Assembly (NCBI GenBank): GCA_030248295.1
Contig: JASANH010000403.1
Coordinates: forward strand, 47,168 to 111,167
Length of the DNA: 64,000 nucleotides
Direction: 5' to 3'
From: Mesodorylaimus sp. YZB2_4
Lineage: Eukaryota > Nematoda > Enoplea > Dorylaimida > Dorylaimidae
Positions within the stretch are counted from its first letter, which is position 1. Every line of letters starts with the position of its first letter. The notes beneath the pieces were generated by a model, which saw only the letters and a program-made list of their open reading frames with translations, ran no database searches and had not been told where the DNA came from. A program made the position numbers and the translations under genes. Shown here piece after piece: positions 43,716 through 54,555 of the stretch.

Positions 43716-45037
43716 CACAGCGAGGTATGCAGAGCTCCTAGACAGGGTATAGAAGTTGTGCGCATATTTAACGAGGAAAATGTCCTGTTCGCCTTCATTT
43801 TCCCCACCGCACGGACTCAGCCGAGCCAGTGGTTGAACCCTGTGAATCGAAACACACTGGGTGTCGTCACTTTGCAGACGAATTTTTGCAATGTCATCCT
43901 CGATGGTTGCAAGAAATATTTGCTCAGGGCTTTTCGAGCATGGTGCCATGTAAACTTCTCCAGCTTCATTCTCCATTTTAATCAGTTATACTTGTCGTGG
44001 CGGCGGTCAAGCAAAGTTGCGGTCCGTAATTGTATAGAGCTTCGTACGCGAATAACGAGTCGCCGTTCGGATCTTGCCCATTGCCTGAATGTGAATATCA
44101 ACAGCACAGGTTTTCTTCTATGATCGTTAACAACCAGTTTCCTTTCTTAAAACAGCCCAATAAATTTCGCGTGTAATGGATCAATGATATCAGGTTAGAT
44201 TTTCATCAGCTTTGTATCAGAGAAAAACGTTTGAATTACTTGATTTTTCACTGCGGCTGCTTCACCTCCTTCCCCCCTGATTCATTGGCGTTATATTGCG
44301 CAAGGATGTTGCGGTGGTATCAGTGATTTTCTCAATGGCCAGAGCAAAAAGGTTAAGATAACATGCAATACTACGAATGTGAAAAATCAAAATTGTGCCG
44401 TCACAAAATGCCAAAAAAATACAATTGTACTATACCTGAGCTGAAAGATGAGTTTGCTGGTTTACAAAAAAAGCTTCACGTTTCACACATGAGGGTTTTT
44501 TGCCATTTAAGAACAGCCTTACTATGCCCTACTTTGCGAGACATTGTAACCCAGGACACCACGACGGAGAGTCACAATAAATTTCTCAAGTCAGGAAATA
44601 TCGATCAAAATCGTCATCTTGAAACTGTAGCGTATAAGTCTGCAAATTTGACGCGCGGGGGGGGAGACATCTTTCAACTCGCTGTTTAAGAGATAGGTTA
44701 AAAAATTGTGGCTAACCCATTTTGCTTAGTTTTTGAAATAAGAACGGACATTGTCCTAGCATTCTAAGCCCATTTTTAAACAATTACCTGCATCGAATAA
44801 TGCGAGCAGACCAGTCAGCATGAGAAATATAGCCATTGCTCGGATCATCAGGGAAAGAGACCAGAAAATTGCGCCGATAATGGCGTACTTGCTTGTGCTC
44901 CGCTCTTATATACGAGACTTGTTTGTGATAGTTCTAATAATGATTTAATAGTGAGCAAAAATTTAATTTGCTTCTAGCTTAGCTCGACAATTATTTTAGC
45001 TTATTTGGCTGGGACGGCTTTTTATCACTCAAATAAA
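43716..45037. other. No firm gene
   Basis: Open frames at 43758-44123 and 44363-44689 (+, about 110-120 codons) have no recognisable motif. The second is Lys/His/Cys-rich near its start (YECEKSKLCRHKMPKKYNC). AT-rich sequence follows up to the homopolymer block. Confidence 0.3.
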
Positions 45038-45046
45038 AAAAAAAAA

Positions 45047-45093
<47 letters not shown>

Positions 45094-45136
45094 AAAAAAA
45101 AAACAAAAAAACCCCCCCCCCCCCCCCCCCCCCCCC
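45038..45136. repeat. Poly(A) then poly(C) block
   Basis: A run of about 70 A with rare C is followed by about 26 C. It lies directly in front of the first visible piggyBac exon and may hide its 5' part. Confidence 0.85.
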
Positions 45137-47712
45137 GCCAGTCGAATTCATGCAATCGAAAAAGAAGCCGCAAAAAACCGGAATATCGATACGAAAAGAA
45201 TGGGATGGAGGTCAATTGGTCGAGTCAGCCGCCAGCTGCGGATCAGTACCCAAAATTTCGAAGAAATCGAAATGCAGAGGCATTCAATTCGCTTCCAGTG
45301 ATACAGCACTGGCCGAAGAATGATCAACAAGATCATTTGAAGCTGTTTCTTTCTTTTATCACCGAGGTTATGATAAGCGAGTAAGTACTATTTCTGGCTT
45401 TCATGAAGGTACGTATCAGATCGAGCTTTTGTCAGAGTGGTCAGATGCACCAATATCGAGGCGAAACGGGTCATAAGGAAAAAGCGTGAGACCAATCCGG
45501 CTGTGCAAGAATGGGTCGGCACAGACAACGTCGAGATGATGGCAGTCATGGGGTTATGGCTGCTCGGTGGGATTCGAGGATTCCAGAACATCTCAATCAA
45601 GGAGATGTTCTCGTCCAAGCCAGGTGAGCTACACTCTCCAGCTTTTACAGCCAGCTTTTCTGCCAGCTTTTACATTCATTGTTACATTCACTGTTTCAGG
45701 CCATGCGCTGTATGAAGCACCGCTTACGATTGGTCGAAATCGTTATGAAAATTTGATCCGATTTTTGCGATTCGACGAAAAGGCCAAACGGGATAAAGAT
45801 GACAAATTCGCTCCTTTTCGTAATGTGAGTTTTTTTGCTCATTTCTGTTCTCAGGCATGTTTTATTTCAATTTACTTTAATGATTTAGATTTTTGAAGCT
45901 TTCGTAGAGAACTGCAAGACGCAGCACGTTCCTGGTGAAGAACTCACTGTGGATGAGGCGATGGCGGACAGTCGTGGCCAATGTCCATTTATAATGTATC
46001 TTCCCAGTAAGGTAAGCATTGAAATGGAGCAAAATTGAAATCCATTGAAGTCCAGTTCCGCTTGCATTTCAGCCTTGCAAGTATGGGATAAAGATTTGGT
46101 GCTGCAATGATGCGCAGTCGAAGTACCTATGCAACGCGGAAGTATATCATGGCAAAAAGGCGGCTAACGAAGACACGGTTCAAGAGGGACTGCTTGGAGA
46201 ACGGGTGAGAATATTTCAGCTCTATTATTTGTACTGCAACTGATGAGTTTTATTTGAAGGTGATCCTCGGCTTGACCAGTCCGTTTCAAGGAAATGGTCG
46301 AACAGTTATTTGTGATAACTTCTTTACATCCTGCGAGCTGGCGGACAAGCTCTTCGAGCAAAGAACATATTTGCTTGGAACAATTCGGCCGAAACGAAAA
46401 GGAATTCCTGCGGATTTCACAACGGAGCCGATCGAGCTAAAAGAAAGCCGCTTTATTTTCTCAACCGATGACGGTGCTGCTGGAAAGACGTTGCTCCGTT
46501 ATCAAGCGAAGCCGAAGAAGGTCGTTTATCTGCTGTCGACGAAGCACCATGACAAGGCTGTCCAAAAAATTCTGATCGAGCCTGCGATTGAGCAATCAGA
46601 TGAAGAATCGGATGGAGGACTGGGTGACGGACTGGGACGTGGCCGTGGAGCGATGCGTGGCCGAAGAGCTGGGCGTGGCCGAAGAGCTGGGCGTGGCCGA
46701 AGGGCTGGACGTGGCCGTGGCGCTGGACGTGGCCGTGGCGCTGGACGTGGCCGTGGTCGAGTTCGATGTAATCGAAATGAAGAAAGTGGTGATGACGAGG
46801 ACGATCGATCGAGCACGTCTGAAGAAGCTGATCAGTCGAACGTGTCATCAGAAGAAAGCGAGTCAGAGTCGGAACCAGCCAATGAACCTGATTATGAAGA
46901 AGGAAAGGCGAAGATGGTCCTCGACTACAACCGCGGAAAAGGTGGCGTTGACTGTTTCGATATGATGCTCGAACGTTACAAGTGCCGGACGATTTCACGC
47001 CGATGGCCTTTGCGTCTCTTTGGTTGGATCATCGACGCTGCAAGTTTGAATGCGTATGTTGCGTATCGTTTGCTCAATCCAGATGAATTTCGAACTCAGA
47101 AAGATCTCAATGAGTCCCGTCGACATTTTCTGGTCGATCTCGGCTACCGCTTGATTGAACAGCAGCTATCCCGAAGAGCAACATCTGGCCATTGGTATTC
47201 TCGAGAGGTGATCAAAATAAATCGATTGCAACAAAGTGTGGCCGAAAGATTCACTTCAAAAAGCAAACGATTGAACCAATCGATTCACAGCGACCCTGGC
47301 AATGTGGATAGTAAGGTCAAATTCAAGTTGGATTCAAGAGGCCGTTGTCACCTTTGCCCAAGGCGCAAACCAGGAACAAAACAAGAATCGGCAAAGACAA
47401 AATGGAAATGTACCTCGTGCAACCGTCCTGTTCGTGAAGGCCATTGGGGAAGTTTGAATTGCAAAGCTTGCAGCAAGGAAGTAAGTCATTTTTTCGTTTT
47501 TATTGGCTTCAGCCACTTAATCATCATTTTGATCACGAAATGATCACTTTGATCATCAAGTGATCACTTTGATCACCAAGTGTTCACTCTGGGAACACAT
47601 TGGTCGCTTTGATCTCCTTGTAACCAAGACCACACGACCATGAACTGTCAAGTTTTGGTCAAGATCATTTCAAATTCATGTGCAAAATGTGACAATTGTC
47701 GTTTTTCAGTGA
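45137..47712 (+). CDS. piggyBac transposase-like gene, six coding exons plus terminal stop exon, well preserved
   Basis: Exons: 45137-45380, 45436-45623, 45700-45824, 45889-46011, 46073-46204, 46260-47480, then TGA at 47710-47712 directly after an AG acceptor. All junctions are GT-AG and keep one frame. Landmarks: RETNPAVQEWVGTDNVEMMA, GLWLLGGIRG, NRYENLIRFLRFD, LTVDEAMADSRGQC (catalytic D; the usual FKGR is altered), YGIKIWCCNDA, VICDNFFTSCELADKLF (second D), GTIRPKRKGIP, YNRGKGGVDCFDMMLERY (late D), RRWPLRLFGWIIDAA and a C-terminal cysteine cluster (CHLCPRRKP...CTSCNR...CKACSKE). No stop interrupts about 680 codons. An Arg-Gly repeat and acidic stretch are inserted at 46610-46900. The first exon is missing or hidden by the homopolymer block. 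It could be a young transposon or a domesticated gene. Confidence 0.8.
46635..46765 (+). repeat. 18-bp coding repeat (Arg-Gly box) in piggyBac gene
   Basis: Tandem units close to GGCCGAAGAGCTGGGCGT encode GRRAGR/GRGAGR repeats, an RGG-like box, followed by a Ser/Glu/Asp-rich stretch. It lies between the second and third catalytic aspartate regions. Confidence 0.85.
47530..47615. repeat. GATCACTTTGATCA short repeats
   Basis: Several copies of TGATCACTTTGATCA-type words lie inside the last intron of the piggyBac-like gene. Confidence 0.6.
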
Positions 47713-48020
47713 TTCGGGCAGTGATCGATTGAGGACCGACCGATCGATTTTGAGCTGAATGAGGGTAAGTGGATTTGAAAACTAACTTTGTTCTTTGCCT
47801 CGGTCATGTCTTTTCTCAGGCTTTAGCAATATCGTCCAGCAAGGAGGTCGGGGATGTGGAATGCAATATTGTGACACAATCGATCGATCGATACAATCGA
47901 TTAGACTCCTTCTGGTATTCTTTATTGAGACATTGTATGTAAGTCACGCTATGCTCGACGGTTTTCTGAGATAAAAGCTATGCGTTTATTGCCTGTACCA
48001 TCATCTGAACTAGAAAACCT

Positions 48021-48234
48021 ATATGGGGTCACCAGTGACCCCACGGTAGTGAGGTTACCAATCAGAAATCACTAAAATCGATCATCTGGCTGTCGATTTT
48101 TTATGAGCAGCACTTGGATGAGTGTTCTGATGTACATTAGAGGTTCCGGTACCTGAAATAAGCTATAGGGAGTCATGAGCAAACCGCTAAACCAGATAAC
48201 CTAAAATGGGGTCACCTGTGACCCCACGGTAGTA
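48021..48234. repeat. Duplicated palindrome GGGGTCACCWGTGACCCC + ACGGTAGT
   Basis: TGGGGTCACCAGTGACCCCA at 48024-48043 and TGGGGTCACCTGTGACCCCA at 48207-48226 are each followed by CGGTAGT. The palindromic word and shared tail suggest transposon subterminal repeats, perhaps of the neighbouring hAT or piggyBac element. Confidence 0.6.
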
Positions 48235-48289
48235 GGAGGGAGGAGACAGTGCCCTCAGAACTTTTTTGGGGTTATCTACACGTTGTTGA

Positions 48290-49954
48290 TGTTAGTGGAG
48301 AAGGCCTGGCTACTACCCTGTTGACGGCTTCGAAAAGCGCTGGCTTGGATTTATCGTATTTGTATGGACAAAGATATGATGGCGCCGGGGCCATGAAAGG
48401 TATTGTTGGGTAGTCTGCACACGAGTTTTTTTTAATGTTTGATTACATTCCTTCCAGGCGTCAACAAAGGAGTTCAAGCTCGTGTCCAGCAGCAGCACAA
48501 GAAAGCTGTATACACGCACTGCGCATCGCACTCATTTAATTTGGCTTTCAATTTTGCTTTAGCGGTGAATGCAGTTCGAATGGCTGTAGACAAAATTCAA
48601 GGGGCGGGTTGTTATTCTTACGCCATCCTATGCGGAAAGAGGAGTTATTGGAAGTCATTTGGTCATCTTCCGATACTGCGGCGCACGCTCGTACGCATTT
48701 TATAGAAACGTGTCCCATGAGGTAATGAGTTTAAACTTGAGTAAATTTTCTGGTATTTTTCAGAGAATGCCTTGTTGACTTTTTTAGGTGGATTGAACTT
48801 CAGGATGTGATCAGCAGATTTTTCGTTTTATTTCAACACATCTACGAAACGCTTCAGCATATTTTGACTTATCTAAAGGACGAGAGCACTGATCGCATTG
48901 TGAGACATAATCTGACCTCAACTAATAATCTCTCATATTTTCCTTGTAGGTATCAGACTTCGCAAGGTATGGAATAGCTAGATTTTGCTTTCTAGTTATC
49001 ACTTTTGGATGCGATTTCTGGGCATTTGGTCAGAATATCGACGAACTTGCAGGAACGCAGTATCAATCTCATCGAATGTTGTCGTCAAGTAGCTGATTCA
49101 CGCCAACGGTTGCGCAAATATCAAGAAGACGATCGATTTTTCAATGGTGTTCACACAAAGGCTTTAGAAAGTGAGTTGTCACTGATCAGTTTTCCCGAAC
49201 GGTGAGTGGGTGTCTCATTTAGAATTGACTATAATCGTTGGTATTGATGGCATTCCTGTGAACCGAAATAAGCTTCCAAAACGGCAACATTGCTAGCAGA
49301 GAACTTAGTTGCCGTATCTGAAAGATTTTGATGATCAATTGGGCGATCGGTTCAGGGATCACCAAAACGAACATATTCTCTACAGTACCTGATTCCCTAA
49401 TTTTTCGGGTTGCTGACTCCCTGATTTAGTTGCTGATATACATTGATTTTCCACTCCCCGTCTTCAGGCGCTGATGACCATAAGGTTATTGAGGCATTTC
49501 GCTCCTTCACTGAACACAGCGATGGATTGGACGTGACTGAGCAAGGATTTCTAGATGAATATCGTCGTTGGAAACATCGTGTTGACGGCTTGAAAAAGAA
49601 GGAATTGCCTAAAAATGCTTGCGAAGCATTGGCATTCTGTGCCAAGATCGGGCGAGATTGGTTCCCTAATGTTTCCGACTTGTTGAAGGTATTAAAATAT
49701 TCCTCGACAGTGCAAGAAGGGTAGTTTGATTTTTCCTCCTTTTCAAGATCTTGATCACTTTGCCAGTTACATCCGATGATGTCGAGCGGGCGGTCTCGAC
49801 TTTGAGACGCGTAAAAACGTATCTTCGAAATGATATGACTGACGAACAGTTTAATGGATTGGCCCTGATGAACATTCATCGCGATATCGACCTCGACGTT
49901 GGAGATATATTAAAGCGATTCGGTTTGTCTAAGGTTTCGGAAGGCTTCGATTAA
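48290..49954 (+). mobile_element. hAT transposase (ZMYM/DUF4371-type), decayed
   Basis: Pieces in order: LDLSYLYGQRYDGAGAMKG (about 48342-48399, hAT GQ-x-Y-D-G-A block), an intron-like gap, GVNKGVQARVQQQHKKAVYT followed by HCASHSFNLAFNFAL, a wing at 48790-48900, AISGHLVRISTNLQERSINL at 49010-49205, the frame at 49443-49724, and the dimerisation domain at 49751-49954 (LPVTSDDVERAVSTLRRVKT, YLRNDMTDEQFNGLALMNIH). GT-AG-like gaps of 50-100 bp separate several pieces, so it was multi-exon. Extra stops and irregular gaps indicate decay. The BED/TTF finger at the N-terminus is not seen. Confidence 0.8.
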
Positions 49955-49959
49955 TTTGA

Positions 49960-50500
49960 TTTATGTTATCTGGTGGTTTGTCGTGAAAAAATCAGTTTTT
50001 TGAAGCCATAAAACTCAATTTTTTGGAGGCGGAGCAGGTGCACACTCCCCGCCCCGCACCCCACCCCCTCTCGGGCGCTTTGCGAACTCGCACAGGCTGA
50101 TGTAGCCAAAAACAGCTGGATTCACATGCCTAGTTTTTTCAAGTGAGCACCCCCCACCTCAAATCCTGGCTTCGCCACTAAGTTCGACAATGCCAGCGCT
50201 AGAGCGATAAGAGAAAATTTGGCCATTCCAAGTTACTGCTCAAATCGCCATTCAAATTCCAAGTTCGCCATTTTCAGTTTGCTCATTCTGGATCGAGGGC
50301 CTGGCTAACTTTTCTATTTGTAAAGGTAAATTGACAATAATATCGTGTCGTGTTTTTCATCGCGAGGGTTAGTTTGCCTGTGCAATGGAGGCTGACCAGA
50401 GTCGCCTGGATTCTGGAGCAGTGTGCGCTAGTCTGCGTTGTAGTGGTGCTATCGGTGGAAGTCTCCCTCAAGTTGTGTGAGCGCGTCTTAGATGCTTTGA
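49960..50500. other. No recognisable gene
   Basis: A C-rich stretch at 50045-50075 and a short plus-strand frame (50350-50613) that runs into the minisatellite. No motif. Confidence 0.35.
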
Positions 50501-50504
50501 AAGT

Positions 50505-50640
50505 GGTAAAATATAGTTTCAGATGGGTGAAATATGGTTTCAGATGGGTGAAATATGGTTTCAGATGGGTGAAAAGTGGTAAAATGCAGTTTCAGATGTT
50601 TCAAAAGTGGTAAAACATAGTTTCAGATGCTTAAAAAGTA
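50505..50640. repeat. Minisatellite, GTTTCAGATGGGTGAAATATG-like unit
   Basis: About six copies of a 21-29-bp unit containing TTTCAGATG and GGTAAAATA words. Confidence 0.85.
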
Positions 50641-50657
50641 GTAAAATATTGTTCAGC

Positions 50658-50711
50658 CCAAGCTTAGGCTTAGGCTCAAGCTGAGGCTAAGGCTTAGGCT
50701 AAGGCTTGGGC
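50658..50711. repeat. Degenerate TTAGGC hexamer array
   Basis: Nine consecutive hexamers read CCAAGC, TTAGGC, TTAGGC, TCAAGC, TGAGGC, TAAGGC, TTAGGC, TAAGGC, TTGGGC. TTAGGC is the telomere repeat of many nematodes; here it is short, internal and degenerate, so it may be unrelated. Confidence 0.75.
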
Positions 50712-50879
50712 TTGAAAAAAAATAAATAAGCGCGTTCGAAAGAGCTTTAAAAACTTGACTAGATAAATCCAAAATTGTGAGTTAGTGTGTTTGAAAATTC
50801 CCAACTTTTTCTCTACCCTAAACGCCTATTCAGGGTGTTATCAGTATACCTACACTGGGCTTTTGGTGATATCTTTACT

Positions 50880-51290
50880 CGAGTGACTATCTCGATAAAC
50901 CTTCGACCTAGACGACTGTGGATGGTCTTATTCGATAAAGCTCGTCGAGTTGAGTCAGGATGAACCTCTTTTCTGGGGCCCGAGCAGTCGCTTAGTCCCC
51001 TCCAGGATGCCTGATCCCCCTAAGGTCCAATTGCCAACTTTTTTACTATCAATCCAATGAGGGTGAGAATGGGTTCATTCGAGAGAGCTCGTCGAGTTGA
51101 TCTAGACAAACATCCTTCAGGCACTTAGCTTTCACTTTAGCTTTTCAATCTATCAATCAATGGAATAGGGCTGAGCTAACTTTCATACTGGCTGGCGATT
51201 GCCCTCTAACCTCGACGATCGTTGATGGTCTTATTCGATTGAGCTCGTCGACCAGAGTCTAGAGGTCAAGCTGGAGAAAAAGCTCTCAGT
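50880..51290. repeat. Diverged tandem repeat, about 145-bp unit
   Basis: The block GATGGTCTTATTCGATAAAG followed by CTCGTCGAGTTGA occurs at about 50922, in changed form at about 51072 (GGTTCATTCGAGAGAGCTCG) and again at about 51217 (GATGGTCTTATTCGATTGAG). Confidence 0.6.
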
Positions 51291-52585
51291 CTGTCAATCA
51301 GTGGGCGTTTTGATTTCGATCAAGATTTCAGCTTGGAGCTTCGAGATTCCCTAGCTAAATATGCCTTTTAATAGTTGAAGAGGCGAGTCGCCAGGAGGTC
51401 GAATTTTCTTTCGAGGTATCAAGCGCACCTTATATTAGGCCTTCTCTGCTAAAAGTCGTTTTCGAGCAGAAGTCCGTAATTAGCAGTTTGCTTTTAGCAG
51501 AAAACGCTAATTGAGAACCTTCCGCAAAAGTTTTTTATTTTATCAGAACAAGGCTCTGCGTCCGTCAAACTTCTGCGAAAGATTGTCCACACTATTGGAA
51601 ACTTGATAAATTCCGGACTGAAAACCTGTAGATTCTTTTGTCTAATTGATTATTTTCTACCAATGGCAAAAAATGCCACTAATGGCACAATAGTTTAAAG
51701 TCTCAAAAAATTTAGGCTTTCTGACTTAAAATTGAACTGTACCGCCTAATTCGCGTACGCTGAACACGAATATAATAGTTTCAAAAAAAAAATTGCGTTC
51801 GAGCGAGCGGCATTAAATTTTTTGCTTTTCGCTCTCTGGCACGAGCTCCGCAAAATGTTTCTTGGAAATCTTTATCATATTCGTGTTCAGCGCAATCGAT
51901 TCACCCGGGAAAAATTGTTTTCGAAGAAACTCTTTTTCCCTATGGAAAAAGGTTTTCTGATCACACTGGCTAATCGTTACGAAGGCAGGCAGACATTCTA
52001 TCCAATATCAAACAGTCCTGACACAGTAGCAATTGAAAGAACTTGTAAAAAAAACACTACGGGCAACAAAACCCAGCCCAAACTTCTTTCTGAAAATTTT
52101 TTACTTCCGAACTGTTGACCTGATCGAAATATAACACATGCCATGAAAAAGAGCGCAAAAAGTTACCCTAGTGTCCTTCGTCTCAGCTCTTTAAGAGCAA
52201 TTTTATTATGAGATCAAAATTTTTTTACAGGCAATTAGGATATAAATTTTTTCGTCAACCATTCTTCCAAACAAATTTTACCACATTCTATCGGAAAGAG
52301 CGCAAAAAGTTACGTTAGGCCCTCTTCTCTCATTTCTCATTGTCATTGTCCACACTATTGGAAACTCAAAAAAATCTGGACTAAAAACCTGTAGACCCTA
52401 ATTTCGGTATAGTAAACCTGGCCCCATCAGAATTTATGACCGAATGCAAAATAGAGAGTACAGCCATCAGGAGTGAATCCGTCAATTTTCAACTAGTAGT
52501 ATGCCCACGGTCTCCCAATATTTTTTATCCATAATGGTCAAAAACTAACAAAAGACTTACACGTGGTAAGATTACCCACGAAGCT
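51291..52585. other. No firm gene; short direct repeats
   Basis: GTCCACACTATTGGAAACT followed by a related GGACT-AAAACCTGTAGA segment occurs at 51584 and 52348. GAGCGCAAAAAGTTAC occurs at 52150 and 52297. One 98-codon frame (51822-52118 +) has no motif. Confidence 0.4.
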
Positions 52586-52589
52586 TTAG

Positions 52590-52741
52590 GGATTGCTTTG
52601 AGGCTGGAACCCTAAACCAGCCACCCCGGAGGGCTCAGCTTTAGTGACGCTGCTCAGTGCAAATGTGCCACGCCCACCAGGATTCGATCCCGCAAACTTC
52701 CGCTTGCGATCCTGATGTCGTACCACTGAGCTATCAGGGCC
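52590..52741 (-). mobile_element. tRNA-derived SINE
   Basis: Read right to left it starts GGCCCTGATAGCTCAGTGGT, with A box TAGCTCAGTGG (52723-52733) and B box GGATCGAATCC (52680-52690). The spacing is that of a tRNA, and the central GCA in the loop would suit a Cys-type anticodon. The D-stem is mispaired and a non-tRNA body follows, so I call it a SINE rather than a tRNA gene. Confidence 0.65.
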
Positions 52742-52919
52742 ACGAAAAGGGAAAAACTTGCAGCTCACTCAAACTTGGTCGAGTGTAAAGTGCAGCCCCT
52801 CCTTGCCTGGAGAAAGATCATCATTCTTGCTCTCACTGCACACTGCTTCACACGCTGACCATGGCTGCGTGTTATCGCACATGTGGCCTGACTAACCGAA
52901 ATAACCAACTAGGCTGAAA

Positions 52920-53574
52920 GTTGGATTTCCAGTGTTGGAAGAGTATTGACGGAGGAACGCTGCATGGCTGTCACGATCTTCACGGATTTTGTTTGACCAA
53001 TCGGTATTGTGAATTGAGTCAAGACCCGCTTATTATCATCCGACCCTAATCTCCAGTTACCCGCTATGAGTTTGGAAAACGAGTCTATTTCGCCGATATT
53101 TCGAGGAAATTAGCCGAGTTGTGTTCTACTAATCGCTAGAATCGCAATGTTTTCATGAATGCTAAGATCAGCTAGTAGCTTTATGCACGACTAGTCGGTC
53201 GTTTCGAATTTCGTTCTCGTATTGTAAGTTTTTTAGGTTGATTTCACTTGGCGAGGTGTCTTCATGCGAAACACGATTTTGGAATTGCTCGACATGGAAA
53301 TTCACGATCCAGGGCCAGCAATATTTTCAGTCCAGGACTGTCTTTCATGCTATTCGGAACGGTTATCTGTATTTGCAGACAAGGTCACGTAATTAGTTAC
53401 AGTAAGGGACTGGTTATTTTAGATGCACTGACTACAGGAAATGGCAAGATGACCAATGGTGCATTCTGTGGGCCATGCGTGTTATTTGTTGTTGACAAAG
53501 CGGATCAATCTTACAACAAGCTCGGCAAACTAGTGGTTTTTTCGTTTGAAGATTTTCACGTGAGTCATTCTTAA
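52920..53574 (+). pseudogene. PARP-like scrap and adjoining exons, unrecognised gene
   Basis: At 53062-53139 the frame reads RYEFGKRVYFADISRKLAEL followed by C and a stop nearby. F-G-K-x-V-Y-F-A-D with following K-x-A-x-x-C is the hallmark of the ADP-ribosyltransferase (PARP) catalytic domain, where the motif shapes the NAD pocket (the usual Gly after K is Arg here). After a TTTTTTAG acceptor at about 53236 an exon reads TWRGVFMRNTILELLDMEIH, and after a second intron-like gap a block GKMTNGAFCGPCVLFVVDKA ends at GTGAG near 53561. The relation between the parts is unclear. Confidence 0.3.
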
Positions 53575-53715
53575 TAATCGTCACACGATTTATAGAAGAC
53601 TATTCAAATTGAAACAAATCTTTTTTTGAAGTTTGGATGAGCGCATGTGCACTGTCGAGGAAAGAAAACAGTCTACATCAAGAAAACAGAAATTTTTCCA
53701 GTTGTCACCTTGCAA

Positions 53716-53904
53716 TCATTTCTCAACAGAACGGCACCACCAAGTACCGAAAGCGATATCACTCGGTATCACAGAATTCCATAAAGTAATAGTCGAAAAC
53801 TCGAAACTCTGAGAATCTGACAACAAGCAAGGTTTAGTAATTTCGAGGTGATGAGGCTTAGTTAAACGAGCACTTACACGTCGACCACACATGTCCGAGT
53901 GCAC
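53716..53904 (-). mobile_element. CR1/Jockey-type LINE 3' fragment
   Basis: RVSARLTKPHHLEI and SQSFEFSTITLWNSVIPSDI match the C-terminus of the LINE at 20.3-23.1 kb (RVSSRVRGASTIEDHHLE, QSFEFSAIRLWNTIPYGI). Only this 63-codon tail is present, as expected for 5'-truncated insertion. Confidence 0.75.
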
Positions 53905-54299
53905 AAAACGCCGAGTTAGATAAAGCGCGTGAGCATGGTGATATCGATATAGTTGAAACAGTTTATGATGATTACTGATATACTGATATGATATACCATG
54001 AGCCTGAACATAGAGTTGGAGGGAGGGGGTGAAGATTGCTCAGAGTGTCTCTCGAGGTTAAGGCATTAAAGGATAAGCCATATCACTTCACTCGCAGCGC
54101 TACTGCTTTAGCATAGTCAGGTTGCTCGTGTGAAACAGCACAGCTGACTTTAGAGAGCTTGTCTGAACATCAGCAGTACACAGAATACAGGCTTTGTGGC
54201 TTTGATGCTGACCTCTAAACGCATGCATACAGTATATATGCGAGTGATTCTACGTACACTGTGTGCAGTGCGCAGCATGTCGGGCAACCTCTCCTTTTC
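53905..54299. other. No recognisable gene
   Basis: Mixed sequence, no motif-bearing frame. Confidence 0.4.
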
Positions 54300-54420
54300 T
54301 TGTGGCCGAGAAGACCAGCCATCCTAAGCCCTGGTTCCACTGTGTGCATTGGCTGGTCTAAAAATTTCGAGTCTGTCATAACAGACTTTTTTGGAAATAG
54401 TAATCGCTTTTACTGCCAGC
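54300..54420. repeat. Foldback/MITE end, GGCTGGTCTAA family
   Basis: GACCAGCCA and TGGCTGGTC form a stem around a 29-bp loop (54315-54361), followed by TCTGTCATAACAGACTTTTTT and an AGTAATCGCTTTTACTGCC-like tail, as at 4553 and 62800. Confidence 0.5.
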
Positions 54421-54555
54421 TCCTCGACTACAGTTGAAAATATAAATGGATCGAATAGCGGTGCATTTTTTAAAAATATATTCTCATTGTCTCTTTTTTC
54501 GCGTGATTGCGGTGTTTATTGCGCTGGCTGGCTTTACCCCGCGTGAAAAATGAGG

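Noticed and set aside
52666..52741. Functional tRNA-Cys gene
   Set aside because: A and B boxes are good, but the D-stem is mispaired and a non-tRNA body follows, as in SINEs.
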